The notes under the pieces are model-generated. The model was not told the origin of the DNA and made no database searches. It was given only the letters and a program-made list of their open reading frames with translations. Positions 35,805 through 62,769 of a DNA stretch of 64,000 bases are shown here, piece after piece (position 1 is the stretch's first letter; each line of letters opens with the position of its first letter). The translations under genes were made by a program, and so were the position numbers. The stretch is taken from assembly GCF_045679555.1 (NCBI RefSeq), contig NC_092091.1, positions 70,670,963 to 70,734,962 of the forward strand, written 5' to 3'. Origin of the DNA: Salvelinus alpinus (taxonomy: Eukaryota > Chordata > Actinopteri > Salmoniformes > Salmonidae).

Positions 35805-38800
35805 ATGGCTGCATCTGTGAGTCTGGAGTTGGACCCTGTCTTCCTAAAGGGACTGGGATACCTGCACTCAAAGAGCAAAGACTCTGTGGATAAACTCAGA
35901 GCTCTGCTGGACGAGTCTCTATCTGGCAGAGGGAGTGATTCCTCTTATCGCTCATCACTGAAGGTATGGACTACTGTGGCTTAGTTGGTAGAGCATGGTG
36001 CTTGCAGTGACAGGATTGTAGGATCGATTCCCAGGACTACCCATACGTACAAAAATGTATGCAGGATTGTAGGATCGATTCCCAGGACTACCCATACGTA
36101 CAAAAATGTATGCTCACATGACTAAGTGGCTTATGATAAAAGAGCATATATTGTTATTATACTATATGGCATTCATTCACCTCTCTTCAGAACATGATGT
36201 TGTCATCATTTTACAGGCTTGTGTGATTATATTTTAATGATGTCATCATATGGGGTTTTGACAGTAGTCCAAAGGGAATCCATAGACATACATGATTGAG
36301 GTGTAAAATATGAAACCTTACCTAGGCACCTGTGTCTTGCTTTACCCGTGTCACTCGTTATCATTTCATACATCCCTTCGCTGCCGCTTCTCTCTAGTTC
36401 TTTCAGTCACTCCCAACATTTGTATCCTGGAGAAGTAGCTCTAAAGCCTCGTGTTAAAAAATAAAATAAAATATTTGTCACATGCGCCGAATACAACAAG
36501 TGTAGACCTTGTGTCTATCAACAGGAGGTGGAGGTGACGAAGGTGTCGGTGTCCAAGATGAGCATAAATAAACAGGACTCTAAGTCCTCCTCCAGCTCCT
36601 CCTCTTCATCTAGCAGCAGCAGCAGCAAGTCCAGCAGCTCAGAGAAGAGCAAGAAGGAGGTGGAGAAGAGGCCTTCAGAAAAGGTACAAAATGGAATGGA
36701 TGCTGTGCCTGAGTAGGGGATAGGGATTTATTCATGATCTGGGCTAGTTTGTTCCAGAACCAAACCAGTACTGCAAATCATGGAAAACATGATTCGTCGT
36801 ACATAATGTTATTACATAGAATTTTAAGACGTTCATCCATATTCCAGTAATTCCATTCCTTTTGTTGAGACAATCTAGAACCAAACATGCATACACAATT
36901 ATCCACTGTACATACATAATGTTATACATTGGATACATAATTGGAGTAATTTGTTCAGTGTGACATATCTTCAGTTTGTTGAGATGACACAGAACGTAAA
37001 CTGTCACGTAAAGGTCATACGTCAACATTTTAGTATGAAATCCGCATTTGTTGAGGTCGAAGTAGAACATACCACCTACATATCAACTTTATAAACCTTC
37101 CTAACACCTTCATAACACCGTTATTAACCCTTCCCGTTGTCTTCCAGGTGAGGGTAGAGCCAGGTGAAGGACCTGAACCGTCTAAGAAGCTTCGCCTGGA
37201 GCCCAAGCAGCAGGAGAACCGCTCGTCCCCCGTCACAGTCCAGCCCTTCAAAGACATACCTCTGCCTGACTTCTCCAACTTCGACGCAGAGACCAATGCT
37301 GACGACTTCGCCATGGAAATGGGCCTGGCCTGTGTGGTTTGCAGGTACGTACCCGGAGGTTTTTGAATGTCACCTGGGTCATTTTTCTGAAAACGAAAAA
37401 GTCAATATAATCTTTTCCTGTTTGTCCATTTTTTCCATTTGGTGCCTAATGAACACTACGTCTAACTCTTTCAGTGATGAATGACTGTATGTACTGTGTG
37501 TAATGTATTTTCATTGATAAATAAAATCAATCAATTAATGAATTAGTTTCATTTTGATGACCTCAGGCAGATGACGGTGACATCGGGCAACCAGCTAGTG
37601 GAGTGCCAGGAGTGCCACAACCTCTACCACCAGGACTGCCACAAGCCCCAGGTGACGGACAAGGACGTCAACGACCCGCGCCTGGTGTGGTACTGCGCCC
37701 GCTGCACCCGACAGATGAAACGCATGGTAAGAGATGGATAGACGACCAAGTCATCCTGGCTGAGTCTGAAATGGCACCCTGCTTCTTACACAGTGCACTA
37801 CTTTTGACCAGATCCCTATGTGCGCTGGTCAGAAGTAGTGCACTATATAGGGAATAGATTGCCATTTTGGACGCAAACCATGTGACCAATACTTATAACA
37901 AGGGGTGTATTCAGTGAGTTGAGACCTTCTGAAGGTTGCAGATAGAAATTTAATGAACAGAGCTGAAACGATTCCTTACTCTACCTGACAGACAATCATC
38001 TATTTTCTACACAATACATTTCTATCTGAATGTTCTGTAATGTTGCACACTCCCAAAAACACTCCAGTTGAATGGGTTCTTATGCTGTTGTTGTTTTTCC
38101 TGCCAGGCCCAGAAGACCCAGAAGCCTTCACAGAAGCCGACACCAGCCGTTGTGTCAGCAGCCCCCGTGGTGAAGGACCCTCTGGTGAAGAAACCGGAAC
38201 TCAAGGTCAAACCCGACACATCCAGCACCTTTCAGGCCTTCAAACGAACTGAGGTGAAGGTAAGCATTACAACACCAGAGCTGCATATTTGAAATACAAG
38301 TCATATTTAGGTAAAAATGACATATTTCAATAACATATACCTTGTCTAATGCAACCTGATCATGTAATACCCAGACATTATACAACATTACATGGCATAC
38401 AGTGCAATAGCCTTTTCAAAGATGGCGGACATTCAGGTTGAATGTAAAGACAAAATGTATATATGTTGTCATACAAACTGACCATGTGTGTAATACCTGG
38501 ACATTATACTAGGGGAAAGGATCAGAGTCGTTTTGATGTGCTTAGGAGTATTGCATCTCTAACGCTTGTTTCTTTCCCTCCTAGGCTTCTGCAGCAGTAT
38601 CTGCCAACCCCTCCAGTAGCAGCGGCTCCTTGCAGTCGGGCAGCGGCCTCACAGGGTGGGCCGCCTTCGGGGCCAAGACCTCCGCTGGCCCTGGCGCCAG
38701 CACCAAACCTGGCTCCTCAGGGCCAAGTGGAAGTAGCAAGACCTCCTCCACCTCTACCCCCCCTGGCCAGAAACCTGCCGGACTCTCTGGGCTGGCCAGC

Positions 38801-39205
38801 TCTAAGACGGGCGGAGGACTGGGCGGCAGTGGCTCCAAGATGGCGATCGGAGGAGGAAATGGAAATAACGGTGATGGTGGAAACGGCTCCAGCTCTGTGC
38901 CTCTGAAGCCTCCTCCACCTCTGACCCTGGGGAAGCAGACCCTAAACCGGTCCTCCAGTGGGGAGAACCAGGGGAGGGGGACAAGTCCTGGGTCCTCCCC
39001 CAGTGGGTCTCAGCCCAGCCTGGGAGGGAACGGCGGAGGGTCTGGGGGCAATGGAGCAGGGAATGGGACCGGTAACGGGTCGAAGGCGGCGGCTGAAGCG
39101 CCAGGGGGGGGCAAGGCGCCCACATCCCAGGAGTCTCAGCTCAACGCCATGAAACGCCTGCAGATGGTGAAGAAAAAAGCTGCTCAGAAGAAGCTGAAGA
39201 AATGA
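35805..39205 (+). CDS. ints12: ints12, Integrator complex subunit 12 (complete, six coding exons)
   Basis: Plus-strand exons 35805-35963, 36525-36683, 37148-37344, 37567-37726, 38107-38259 and 38585-39205 join in frame with consensus splice sites and give 482 aa (human about 462). INTS12 is a PHD-finger subunit of the nuclear Integrator complex, which processes snRNA 3' ends and attenuates RNA polymerase II. The N-terminus ([20 protein letters not shown]) corresponds to the conserved segment known to be important for Integrator binding. A Ser/Lys-rich linker encoded by exon 2 follows. The PHD finger spans about residues 166-222 with all zinc ligands present: C168, C171, C185, C188, H193, C196, C215 and C218. 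Then come the AQKTQKP basic segment, the [10 protein letters not shown] motif, a Gly/Asn/Ser-rich linker expanded in this fish, and the conserved [18 protein letters not shown] end. A noncoding first exon may lie upstream, since an acceptor-like TACAG/CTCAG sits just before the ATG. Confidence 0.97.
35976..36150 (+). mobile_element. tRNA-derived SINE in ints12 intron 1, with internal 51-bp duplication
   Basis: The head TTAGTTGGTAGAGCATGG and the B box GATCGATTCCC are tRNA-like, and the tail contains AAGTGGCTTATGATAAAAG. The segment from CAGGATTGTAGGATCG to AAAAATGTATG is repeated twice in tandem. It is related to the HpaI-type salmonid SINE and is not a functional tRNA gene. A sister copy lies at 49115-49240. 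Confidence 0.85.
36455..36513 (-). mobile_element. LINE 3' tail fragment next to ints12 exon 2
   Basis: TATTTGTCACATGCGCCGAATACAACAAGTGTAGACC-type sequence (36472-36508) is the reverse complement of the LINE tail seen at 20.3 kb. It ends about 12 bases before the exon 2 acceptor and so overlaps the branch point/polypyrimidine zone. Confidence 0.75.
37771..37880. repeat. Foldback repeat in ints12 intron 4
   Basis: GTGCACTACTTTTGACCAGA and the inverted CTGGTCAGAAGTAGTGCACT form a hairpin. The left outer arm AAATGGCACCCT is partly matched by the right GCCATTTTGGACGCAA. The same family appears at 54460-54540 in arhgef38 intron 1, and a fragment lies at about 41890-41945. Confidence 0.85.
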
Positions 39206-39491
39206 ATGGAATGGGAGAAGTAGTGAGGGAAGGAAGAGAAAGAAAGAGATTAGTGTGTAAGTAAGATGTTAGAGGTGGAAGTTATGAATGGGAGGAGTGC
39301 CAGAGCATTGAATTAACTGTAACATGGATGTAACCTAATCCAATTGAATACTTGAATTTCATTGATGTATGAAATGCTGCTGGAGATACTGTTAGTGGCT
39401 ATAATGTGCCTCTTCGTTCTGTTGAAACTCAGCCACGTCACAGAAAATTGAATTAACAAGTTTGTTTTGGGTTTTTGGGGGGGCAAAATGT

Positions 39492-39497
39492 AATAAA
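39492..39497 (+). terminator. ints12: ints12 poly(A) signal candidate
   Basis: An AATAAA lies 287 bases past the ints12 stop codon, in AT-rich sequence. It gives a compact 3' UTR of about 300 bases. Confidence 0.6.
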
Positions 39498-39645
39498 ATG
39501 TATTATTTTTATGACATAGTAGAATTGTCTTTTTTTTGTGAGGATAAATCTCAAAAGTCTGAAAAGGACATGAGATCATCAGCAAGCAGTCATCAAATGA
39601 ACAAGCCGTTAATTGAACAGGATCCCGCACCACTGATAAAGACTC

Positions 39646-39651
39646 TTTATT
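39646..39651 (-). terminator. arhgef38: arhgef38 poly(A) signal candidate
   Basis: TTTATT on the plus strand reads AATAAA on the minus strand, about 580 bases past the arhgef38 stop. It lies only ~150 bases from the ints12 poly(A) signal, so the two convergent transcripts end almost back to back. Confidence 0.5.
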
Positions 39652-40072
39652 CATCACTGATGAGTGATCTAAAATATACATATTACATGGAGGAACTGTA
39701 TAACTCTAAAATGCATTATCTCTTTCAAAATACATTTGCTTGACATATATTAGAATAAATCATTTTCATTGGGACAACACACATTCACAATATAAATTCA
39801 TCAACACTGCAGGTGGCAATACTAAGTGCTCAGCACAATGATAGCTTCATTCTTAGTGCAAAATGCATATATGCAATGATCTTAACAGTCATGATCTTTT
39901 GATAATGACATTTTCTGGTCATTCTTTTTTTTTATATAGACAGACAGATTACAGTAAAACCCTATCCCAAATCAACCCTACGCCTGTGGAGATTTGAGAG
40001 GATATGGTAATAAATCTACCTTGTCCTGAAATGCTAGCTGGAACTATCAAATGTTCTCAAATCTCCATAGGG

Positions 40073-40172
40073 CCAGTTTCCTGAACAGAGATTTGGCCTA
40101 GTCCTTGGGAGTCTCTATTAAAATTGCATTTTAGTCCAAGACTAGGCTTAATCTGTGTCTGGGAAACCTGCC
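40073..40172. repeat. Foldback repeat in the arhgef38 3' UTR
   Basis: CAGTTTCCTGAACAGAGATT on the left pairs with AATCTGTGTCTGGGAAACC on the right, and GGCCTAGTCCTTGG pairs with CCAAGACTAGGC. A MITE-like repeat, it lies between the stop codon and the predicted poly(A) signal, so it should be transcribed. Confidence 0.75.
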
Positions 40173-40227
40173 TGTAGGGGCTAGGAGTCCATTTGGGATT
40201 GGGCCTTCTTAATCCCAATCTATTCCT

Positions 40228-56398
<16,171 letters not shown>

Positions 56399-56534
56399 GT
56401 CGACCAAGAAGCCCTCTTCTTCTCCCCCCGTGCTCTCTGTCCAGCCAGGGAGAAAGAGAGAGGGAGAGAGGGACGGAGGAAGAGAGAGCCTGAGAAGTGC
56501 AACAGGTGTACTGTAGTGCACTACTGCCAACGCC

Positions 56535-56775
56535 ACACAGGTACTGTGGCCCCTCCCTCTCCCAGGCACCTGCCCTGCCGTATCTGTCACAGGAGAGCTC
56601 TGTGGCCCCTCCCTCTCCCAGGATACTGCCTGGCATACCTGTCAGAGGAGAGCTCTGTGGCCCCTCCCTCTCCCAGGCTCCTGCCTTGCCGTACCTGTCA
56701 CAGGAGAGCTCTGTAGCCCCTCCCCCTCCCAGGCTCCTGCCTGCCATACCTGTCACAGGAGAGCTCTGTGGTCAT
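56535..56775. repeat. ~57-bp minisatellite upstream of the arhgef38 start
   Basis: TGTGGCCCCTCCCTCTCCCA followed by CTGCC and CTGTCACAGGAGAGCTC recurs four times, starting about 140 bases upstream of the ATG. It may overlap the 5' UTR or promoter. Open frames through it on both strands are not genes. Confidence 0.92.
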
Positions 56776-59229
56776 GCCCCCTCCACTGCTGTGCAATGCA
56801 ACGTCCCCGGGAACACCTGCATCTCTAGAGAGAGATAGAGGGATAAGAAAGGAGCAGTGGAAGAGAGAGGGACTATGACCACTACACTAACAAATGTACT
56901 ATTTTGGATTTACTAAAGAGAAGGGTCTCAAGGGATAACATGCAAAGCAAAAGAATGCATGGAAAACTCTAGGTATTACATTGGTTACAGTATGCGTCAA
57001 GACAATGAGCCAGCGTTTGTAAAAAAAAATTGTAATGTAAATGATGGTTATTGTTTTTTTTCCATTTGAAGAACCTGGGGTCTTTAACTAAAGGTGTTTA
57101 CTATTCAGAATACACAAAACAAAAACACTTCAAATATATAACCAATAGATAACCTTTATTTCTGAGAGCTCAAGGAATCCCACATCCATGTTCATGAGAT
57201 CATTATTTCCCACCAACTGTAAAATTAGATGCATGAATTCAACAAGTGGGTTGCTGTGGGGAAAAAGTCTGTTCAAATGTCAATTAAGTGATTCATTGCA
57301 GCAGATGCTGCACTTTAGGCAGATAAATATTGAAGGATAATAACAGAATGCACAGAATCCACATGTTCACAAACATACAGCATATTCTTCATCATAGAGA
57401 AATGTTGACGATAACGCTTAAAGTGGGTCCAGGAAGGCTACAAGCTATAACTAGGGCCCAGAGGTTTCCCTGGTGATTTCACTTGGTCAGGGAAAAAACC
57501 CTGGTCCTAATCATACTGTATATTAACAATGATGAAAAGATGGTTGGAAAAAGTTACTTGCTTACCTTTATAGGTCAAATCTCTTCTAAACTACAGCAAA
57601 GTAAATAGGGAATTAAAACGAGAGCACAAAGCACCAGGTCAAAGTGCACAGTGAGGAGGGAGGAGGGTTTTAAAGCGTGTATACTCATCTGGGTACAGCA
57701 TTTGACCTGTGTTGACCAGTCCTAATCGGCTGGGCTAGCCAATAGGTTAGCTTATGTAGTTAAGACAAGCTACAGCAAACATTGAAAGCGATCAACAGTC
57801 ATGAAGCACTGACTGCACTTGAGAGAAAGAGAGAGGGGCATAATGGCGTAATATAAACATCATGTACTCTATACAGTCTGTCCAGTAAATGAATGGGCCA
57901 ATTTGAAAAACACATTTTATTGAACCTACAAACGATTTGATCACAGTAACACAATAATACACACGGTTCTCACTCTGCTGATAAAACTGCCATACATTCG
58001 TTTCAAGTTTCAATGTCACATGCACAAGTACAGTGAAGTGCCATTCTTGCAAACTCAAAACCCAGCAACGCAACAATGCATTATCTTTCATACTTCAGCC
58101 AGATCTGGTTCAACAGGTATATTGGCCATACAACAATAAGCTACTACAATGGTTTCTAGACAGGTAGTGCATTCCATGGTGAGAGGACAATGAATGGAGG
58201 CACCATTTCCCTCCCCACTGAAGCACAGGGCGATAAAGGCTCATATTGTGTTTCCAGCTCACTGTGTAGTGTGTTGTTAGACACCTGTTAGTCCTCCATT
58301 AGACTGTGTTGCTCCCTGTAAAACATCTCGTCCACTCCAATGATACTCAACTCCAACTCCATCTTCGTGACAATTTAGTAACAGCGTAGAGACTGTACCT
58401 CTGAATTACATTTTCCTCTCATACTTGTGTCGTCCCCCCAAAACGAATATATGCAGCTTTTACAAAAGTGAAAAAGCAAAGGAACATGCATGATATTTAA
58501 TCACCTGACTTATTTTTTTTATCAAGGTCAACACAGTGTGACATACAATAAAGTTACAAAATGCACTGTGACATCGACTCAGAGTATTCAAGTACACATA
58601 GTAAACATTACACATCAGGTTGAATGACGTCATCCTGATTTTCTTTTATTCCAGAATAATACTTCCTCTTGTGTGCCAAGCCTGTTCAGTCTGCTGAAGT
58701 TCATATGCCCTGGGGGAGCTTGTGGAAGTTAGGTAACCATGGGTGTGGACTGAGGTTCCGGCTTGGCATGGGGCTGCTATGCTGCTCAAAGATAGACTGG
58801 CTACAATGACTTCACACATGAGAGAATGGGATTGTCAAGAAGTGACAAACAAACTCAAGATAAAACACACAATAGATGCGGTAAAGAGGTCAATGGAACT
58901 CGACCAGAACAATGGAAATACCATGGAAACGTGTGGGGGAAAGATCCCACATCTCCTCATTTACCCCCAGGAAAATTAGCCTACATTTAGGCTATTGTTT
59001 ACATGTGTATTTCACACTATATTGAGGTAAAAATCTGAGTATAATACTTGTATGGATGTCAACCCCAATACATGTTCATGTCATCGTCACCAATGAACTG
59101 CATTACAGTTAGAAATGACTTTGAGTACCACCACCGATTTCTCTATGCTAGCTATGCTACCAGCTTATACGAGCAGGAGTTAGCATTTAGCAGTCACTTC
59201 TTCTAAACTTGAAAAGGGACTACTTCTAA
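56776..59229. other. No gene recognised upstream of arhgef38
   Basis: Mostly unique AT-rich sequence. A dispersed repeat fragment (TTTCAAGTTTCAATGTCACATG-like) lies at about 57998-58085. The arhgef38 promoter is presumably near its left end. Confidence 0.5.
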
Positions 59230-60065
59230 ATGTTCAACATGGTCTCAGAGTATTTTGTATTATTCTGTACGTAAATCCGAGGTACTCCATTTAGTATCAT
59301 ATGTTACGTTTCGTATGGTATGTTACGAATTATAAACTGGGTGGTTTGAGCACTGAATGCTGATTGGCTGATAGCCGTGGTATATCAGATCGTATACTAC
59401 GCGTATGACAAAACATGTATTTTTACTGCTCTAATTACATTGGTAACCAGTTTATAATAGCAATAAGGCACCTCAGAGGTTCACGTCGTGCCTAAGAACA
59501 GCCCTTAGCTGTGGTATATTGCTTAATTTTAATTTGCACAATATGTTACAAATTTGCTAAACGTACAATATGTTACGAATTTGCAAAACATATGGGCTCC
59601 CGAGTGGCACAGGGGTCTAAGACACTGCATCTCAGTGCTAGAGGTGTCACTACAGACCCTGGTTTGAATCCAGGCTGTATCACTACTGGCCGTGGTTGGG
59701 AGTCCCATAGGGCGGCGCACAATTGGCCCGGTGCTGTTAGGGTTTGGCCGGGGTAGGCTGTCATTGTAAATAAGAATTTGTTCTTAAAACTGACTTGCCT
59801 AGTTAAAGGTTCAATATTTGTTTTTTTAAAGTATATGTTATAAATTCTAATTTGTTGTGGCTAACGTTAGCTAGGTGGCTAGCCCTAACAATAGCTAGCT
59901 CTAGGGATTAGGAGTTAAGGTTAAGGGTTAACTAAAAGGGGTTAGGGGAAGGGTTAGCTAACATGCGAAGTAGTTGCAAAGTTGCTAATTAGCTAACATG
60001 TTAAAGTTGTCCGTGATAAGATTCGAACATGCAACCTTTGGGTTGCTAGACGTTTGTGGTATACG
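59230..60065. repeat. Composite of salmonid dispersed repeats around a SINE
   Basis: 59335-59520 contains GGTTTGAGCACTGAATGCTG and GCCCTTAGCTGTGGTATATT, present in inverted orientation at 63745-63885. 59845-60060 contains TTAGCTAACATGCGAAGTAG and GATTCGAACATGCAACC, a repeat with a tRNA-like B box on the minus strand. A SINE sits between. Confidence 0.7.
59594..59818 (+). mobile_element. Salmonid tRNA-derived SINE
   Basis: GGCTCCCGAGTGGCACAGGG (A-box side), GGTTTGAATCCAGG (B box), GGGCGGCGCACAATTGGCCC (body) and ATTGTAAATAAGAATTTG (tail). Same family as 10548-10778, opposite orientation. Confidence 0.9.
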
Positions 60066-60302
60066 GCCATATTGTGGGCCTGTTAAAATACATCAATCAT
60101 GAGTCATTGGACAAATATCCACTTTGTTAGATCACATTTGTTGAATGTGCGCCAATCCGGCGTCCCTCTATCCCCCAAGGTCTGTGTTCCAATTACCTCT
60201 TTACCGCATCTATGTCTCAAGTGACTCCCTCCAGCAGGTTACTGAAGGCCTACATACGGGTCAAAGTCAATCAATTCATCTATGTTTGTCGTGATTAAAG
60301 TA

Positions 60303-60630
60303 CAGCGCCTTCAGAAAGTATTCACACGCCTTGATTTTTTCTACATTTTGTCGTGTTATAGCCTGAATTTAAAATGGATTCATGTCGATTTTTTTTATCA
60401 CTGGCCTACACACAGTACCCCATAATGTCAAAGTGGAATTGTGTTTGGAGAAATTTTTACAAATGAATTACAAACTAAAAGCTGAAATGTCTTGAGTCAA
60501 TAAGTATTCAACCCCTTTGTTATGGCAAGCCTAAATATGTTCAGGAGTAAAAATGTCACATAAGTTGCATGGACTGTGTGCAATAATAGTGGGATTTCTG
60601 AATGACTAGCTCATCTCTGCACTTCAAACA
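60303..60630. mobile_element. Truncated Tc1-like element (left terminus only)
   Basis: The segment begins at TA with CAGCGCCTTCAGAAAGTATT and continues through CCCCATAATGTCAAAGTGG. It breaks off exactly where the next Tc1 copy starts (60631-60632 TA). No right end was seen, so it was deleted or lies outside. Confidence 0.8.
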
Positions 60631-60964
60631 TACAGTGCCTTCGGAAAGTATTCAGATCCCTTGACTTTTTTCACATTTTGTTACGTTACAGCTTTAATCT
60701 AAAATGGATTAAATTGTTTTTTCCCCTCATCAATCTCCACACAATACCCCATAATGACAAAGCAAAAACAGGATTTCTGTTTGCTAATTTATTACAAATA
60801 AAAAACTGAAATATCACATTTACATAAGTATTCAGATCCTTTACTCTGTACTTTGTTGAAGCACCTTTGGCAGAGATTACAGCCTTGAGTCTACTTGGGT
60901 ATGACGCTACAGGCTTGGCACACCTGTATTTGGGGAGTTTCTCCCATTCTTCTCTGCAGATCCT

Positions 60965-61315
60965 CTAAAGCTCTGTCAGGTTGTACGGGGAGCGTTGCTG
61001 CACAGCTATTGTCTGGTCTCTACAGAGATGTTCGATCGGGTTCAAGTCCGGGCTCTGGCTGGGACACTCAAGGACTTTCAGAGACTTGTCCCGAAGCCCC
61101 TCCTGCGTTGTCTTGGCTGTGTGCTTAGAGTCGTTGTCCTGTTGGACAGTGAATCTTTGCCTCAGTCTGAGGTCCTGAGCACTCTGTAGCAGGTTTTCAT
61201 CAAGGATCTCTCTGTAATTTGCTCTGTTCATCTTTGCCTCTATCCTGACTAGTCTCCCAGTCCCTGCCCCTGAAAAACATACCCACAACATGATGCTGCC
61301 ACCACCATGCTTCAC
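60965..61315 (-). pseudogene. Tc1-type transposase remnant in copy 3
   Basis: The minus-strand frame reads [20 protein letters not shown], then [14 protein letters not shown] (second catalytic Asp region) and [10 protein letters not shown] (Glu), then stops early. The first catalytic Asp lies upstream in another frame. The rest is split by frameshifts and by the LTR-type insertion. Confidence 0.9.
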
Positions 61316-61678
61316 CGTTGGGATGGTGCCAGTTTTCCTCTAGAAGTGTTGCTTGGCATTCAGGCCAAAGAATTCAATCTTGGTTTCATTTTACCAGAGA
61401 ATCTTGTTTCTCATGGTCTGAGAGTCTTTAGGTAACTTTTGGCAAACTCCAAGTGGGCTATCAAGTGCCTTTTACTGAGGAGTGGTTTCCATCTGGCCAC
61501 TACCATAAAGCCCTGATTAGTAAAGTGCTGCAGAGATGGTTGTCCTTCTGGAAGCTTCACCCATCTCCACAGAGGACCTCTAGAGCTCTGTCAGGGTGAC
61601 CATCAGCTTCTTGGTCACCTCCCTGACCATGGCCCTTCTCCCCTGATTGCTCAGTTTGGCCAGGAGGCTAGCTCTAGG

Positions 61679-62220
61679 TGTAACAGTTTAACTTTACGTC
61701 CGTCCCCTCGCCCATACCCGGGCGCGAACCAGGGACCCTCTGCACACATCAACAACAGTCACCCACGAAGTGTCGTTACCCATCGCTCCACAAAGACCGC
61801 GGCCCTTGCAGCGCAAGGGGAACCACTACTTCAAGGTCTCAAAGCGAGTGACGTAACCGATTGAAACGCTATTAGCGCGCACCACAGCTAACTAGCTAGC
61901 CATTTCACATCCGTTACACTCACCCCCTTTCGACCTCCTCCTTTTCCGCAGCAACCAGTGATCCGGGTCAACAGCATCAATGTAACAGTTTAACTTTACG
62001 TCCGTCCCCTCGCCCATACCCGGGCGCGAACCAGGGACCCTCTGCACACATCAACAACAGTCACCCACGAAGCATCGTTACCCATCGCTCCACAAAAGCC
62101 ACGGCCCTTGCAGAGCAAGGGGAACCACTACTTCAAGGTCTCAAAGCGAGTGACGTAACCGATTGAAACGCTATTAGCGCGCACCACAGCTAACTAGCTA
62201 GCCATTTCACATCCGTTACA
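61679..62220. mobile_element. Miniature LTR-type element (TRIM-like) with 240-bp terminal direct repeats
   Basis: Two direct repeats of 240 bases (61679-61918 and 61981-62220) differ at about six positions. Each starts TGTAAC and ends GTTACA. They enclose only 62 bases (61919-61980) with no coding capacity. The whole is flanked by TAGG on both sides (61675-61678 and 62221-62224), a 4-bp target duplication inside Tc1 sequence. These are features of an LTR retrotransposon insertion. Each repeat contains, on the minus strand, a tRNA-like T-arm/B box (GGTTCGCGCCC at 61720-61730 and 62022-62032). No obvious primer-binding site starting TGG follows the first repeat, so a dimeric SINE remains possible. 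Confidence 0.7.
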
Positions 62221-62769
62221 TAGGAAGAGTCTGGGTGGTTCCAAACTTTTTCCATTTAAGAATGATGGAGGCCACTGTGTTCTTGGGGACCTTCAATGCT
62301 GCATAAATGTTTTGGTACCCTTCCCCAGACCCTTCCCTTGACACATTCCTGTGTCGGAGCTCTACAGACAATTCCTTTGACCTCATGGCTTGGTTTTTGC
62401 TCTGACATGCACAGTCAACTGTGGAACCTTATATAGACAGGTGTGTGCCTTTCCAAATCATGTCCAATCAATTGAATTTATCACAGGTGGACTCCAATCA
62501 AGTTGTTGACACATCTCAAGGATGATCGATGGAAACAGGATGCACCTGAGCTCAATTTCGAGTCTCATTGCAAAAGGTCTGAATACTTATGTAAATAAGG
62601 TATTTCTGTTTATTTTTTATAAATGATAAAAACCTGTTTTCACTTTGTCCCTATAGGGTATTGTGTGTAGATTGCTGAGGATTTAAAAATATATATATTT
62701 TAGAATAAGGCTGTAACGTAACAAAATGTGGAAAAAGTCAAGGGGTCTGAAAACTTTCCATTGGCACTG

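Larger units (their letters stand above)
60633..62769 (-). mobile_element. Tc1-like transposon, copy 3, with an inserted LTR-type element
   Basis: The left terminus CAGTGCCTTCGGAAAGTATT and the inverted right terminus (AGGGGTCTGAAAACTTTCC to GGCACTG) are each flanked by TA. Without the 546-base insertion at 61679-62224 the length is about 1.59 kb, a normal full-length Tc1. It encodes a minus-strand transposase remnant. Confidence 0.95.

Noticed and set aside
35979..36010. Possible tRNA gene (TTAGTTGGTAGAGCATGG)
   Set aside because: It is the head of a SINE with an internal duplication and no complete cloverleaf; the same applies at 49115 and 52434.
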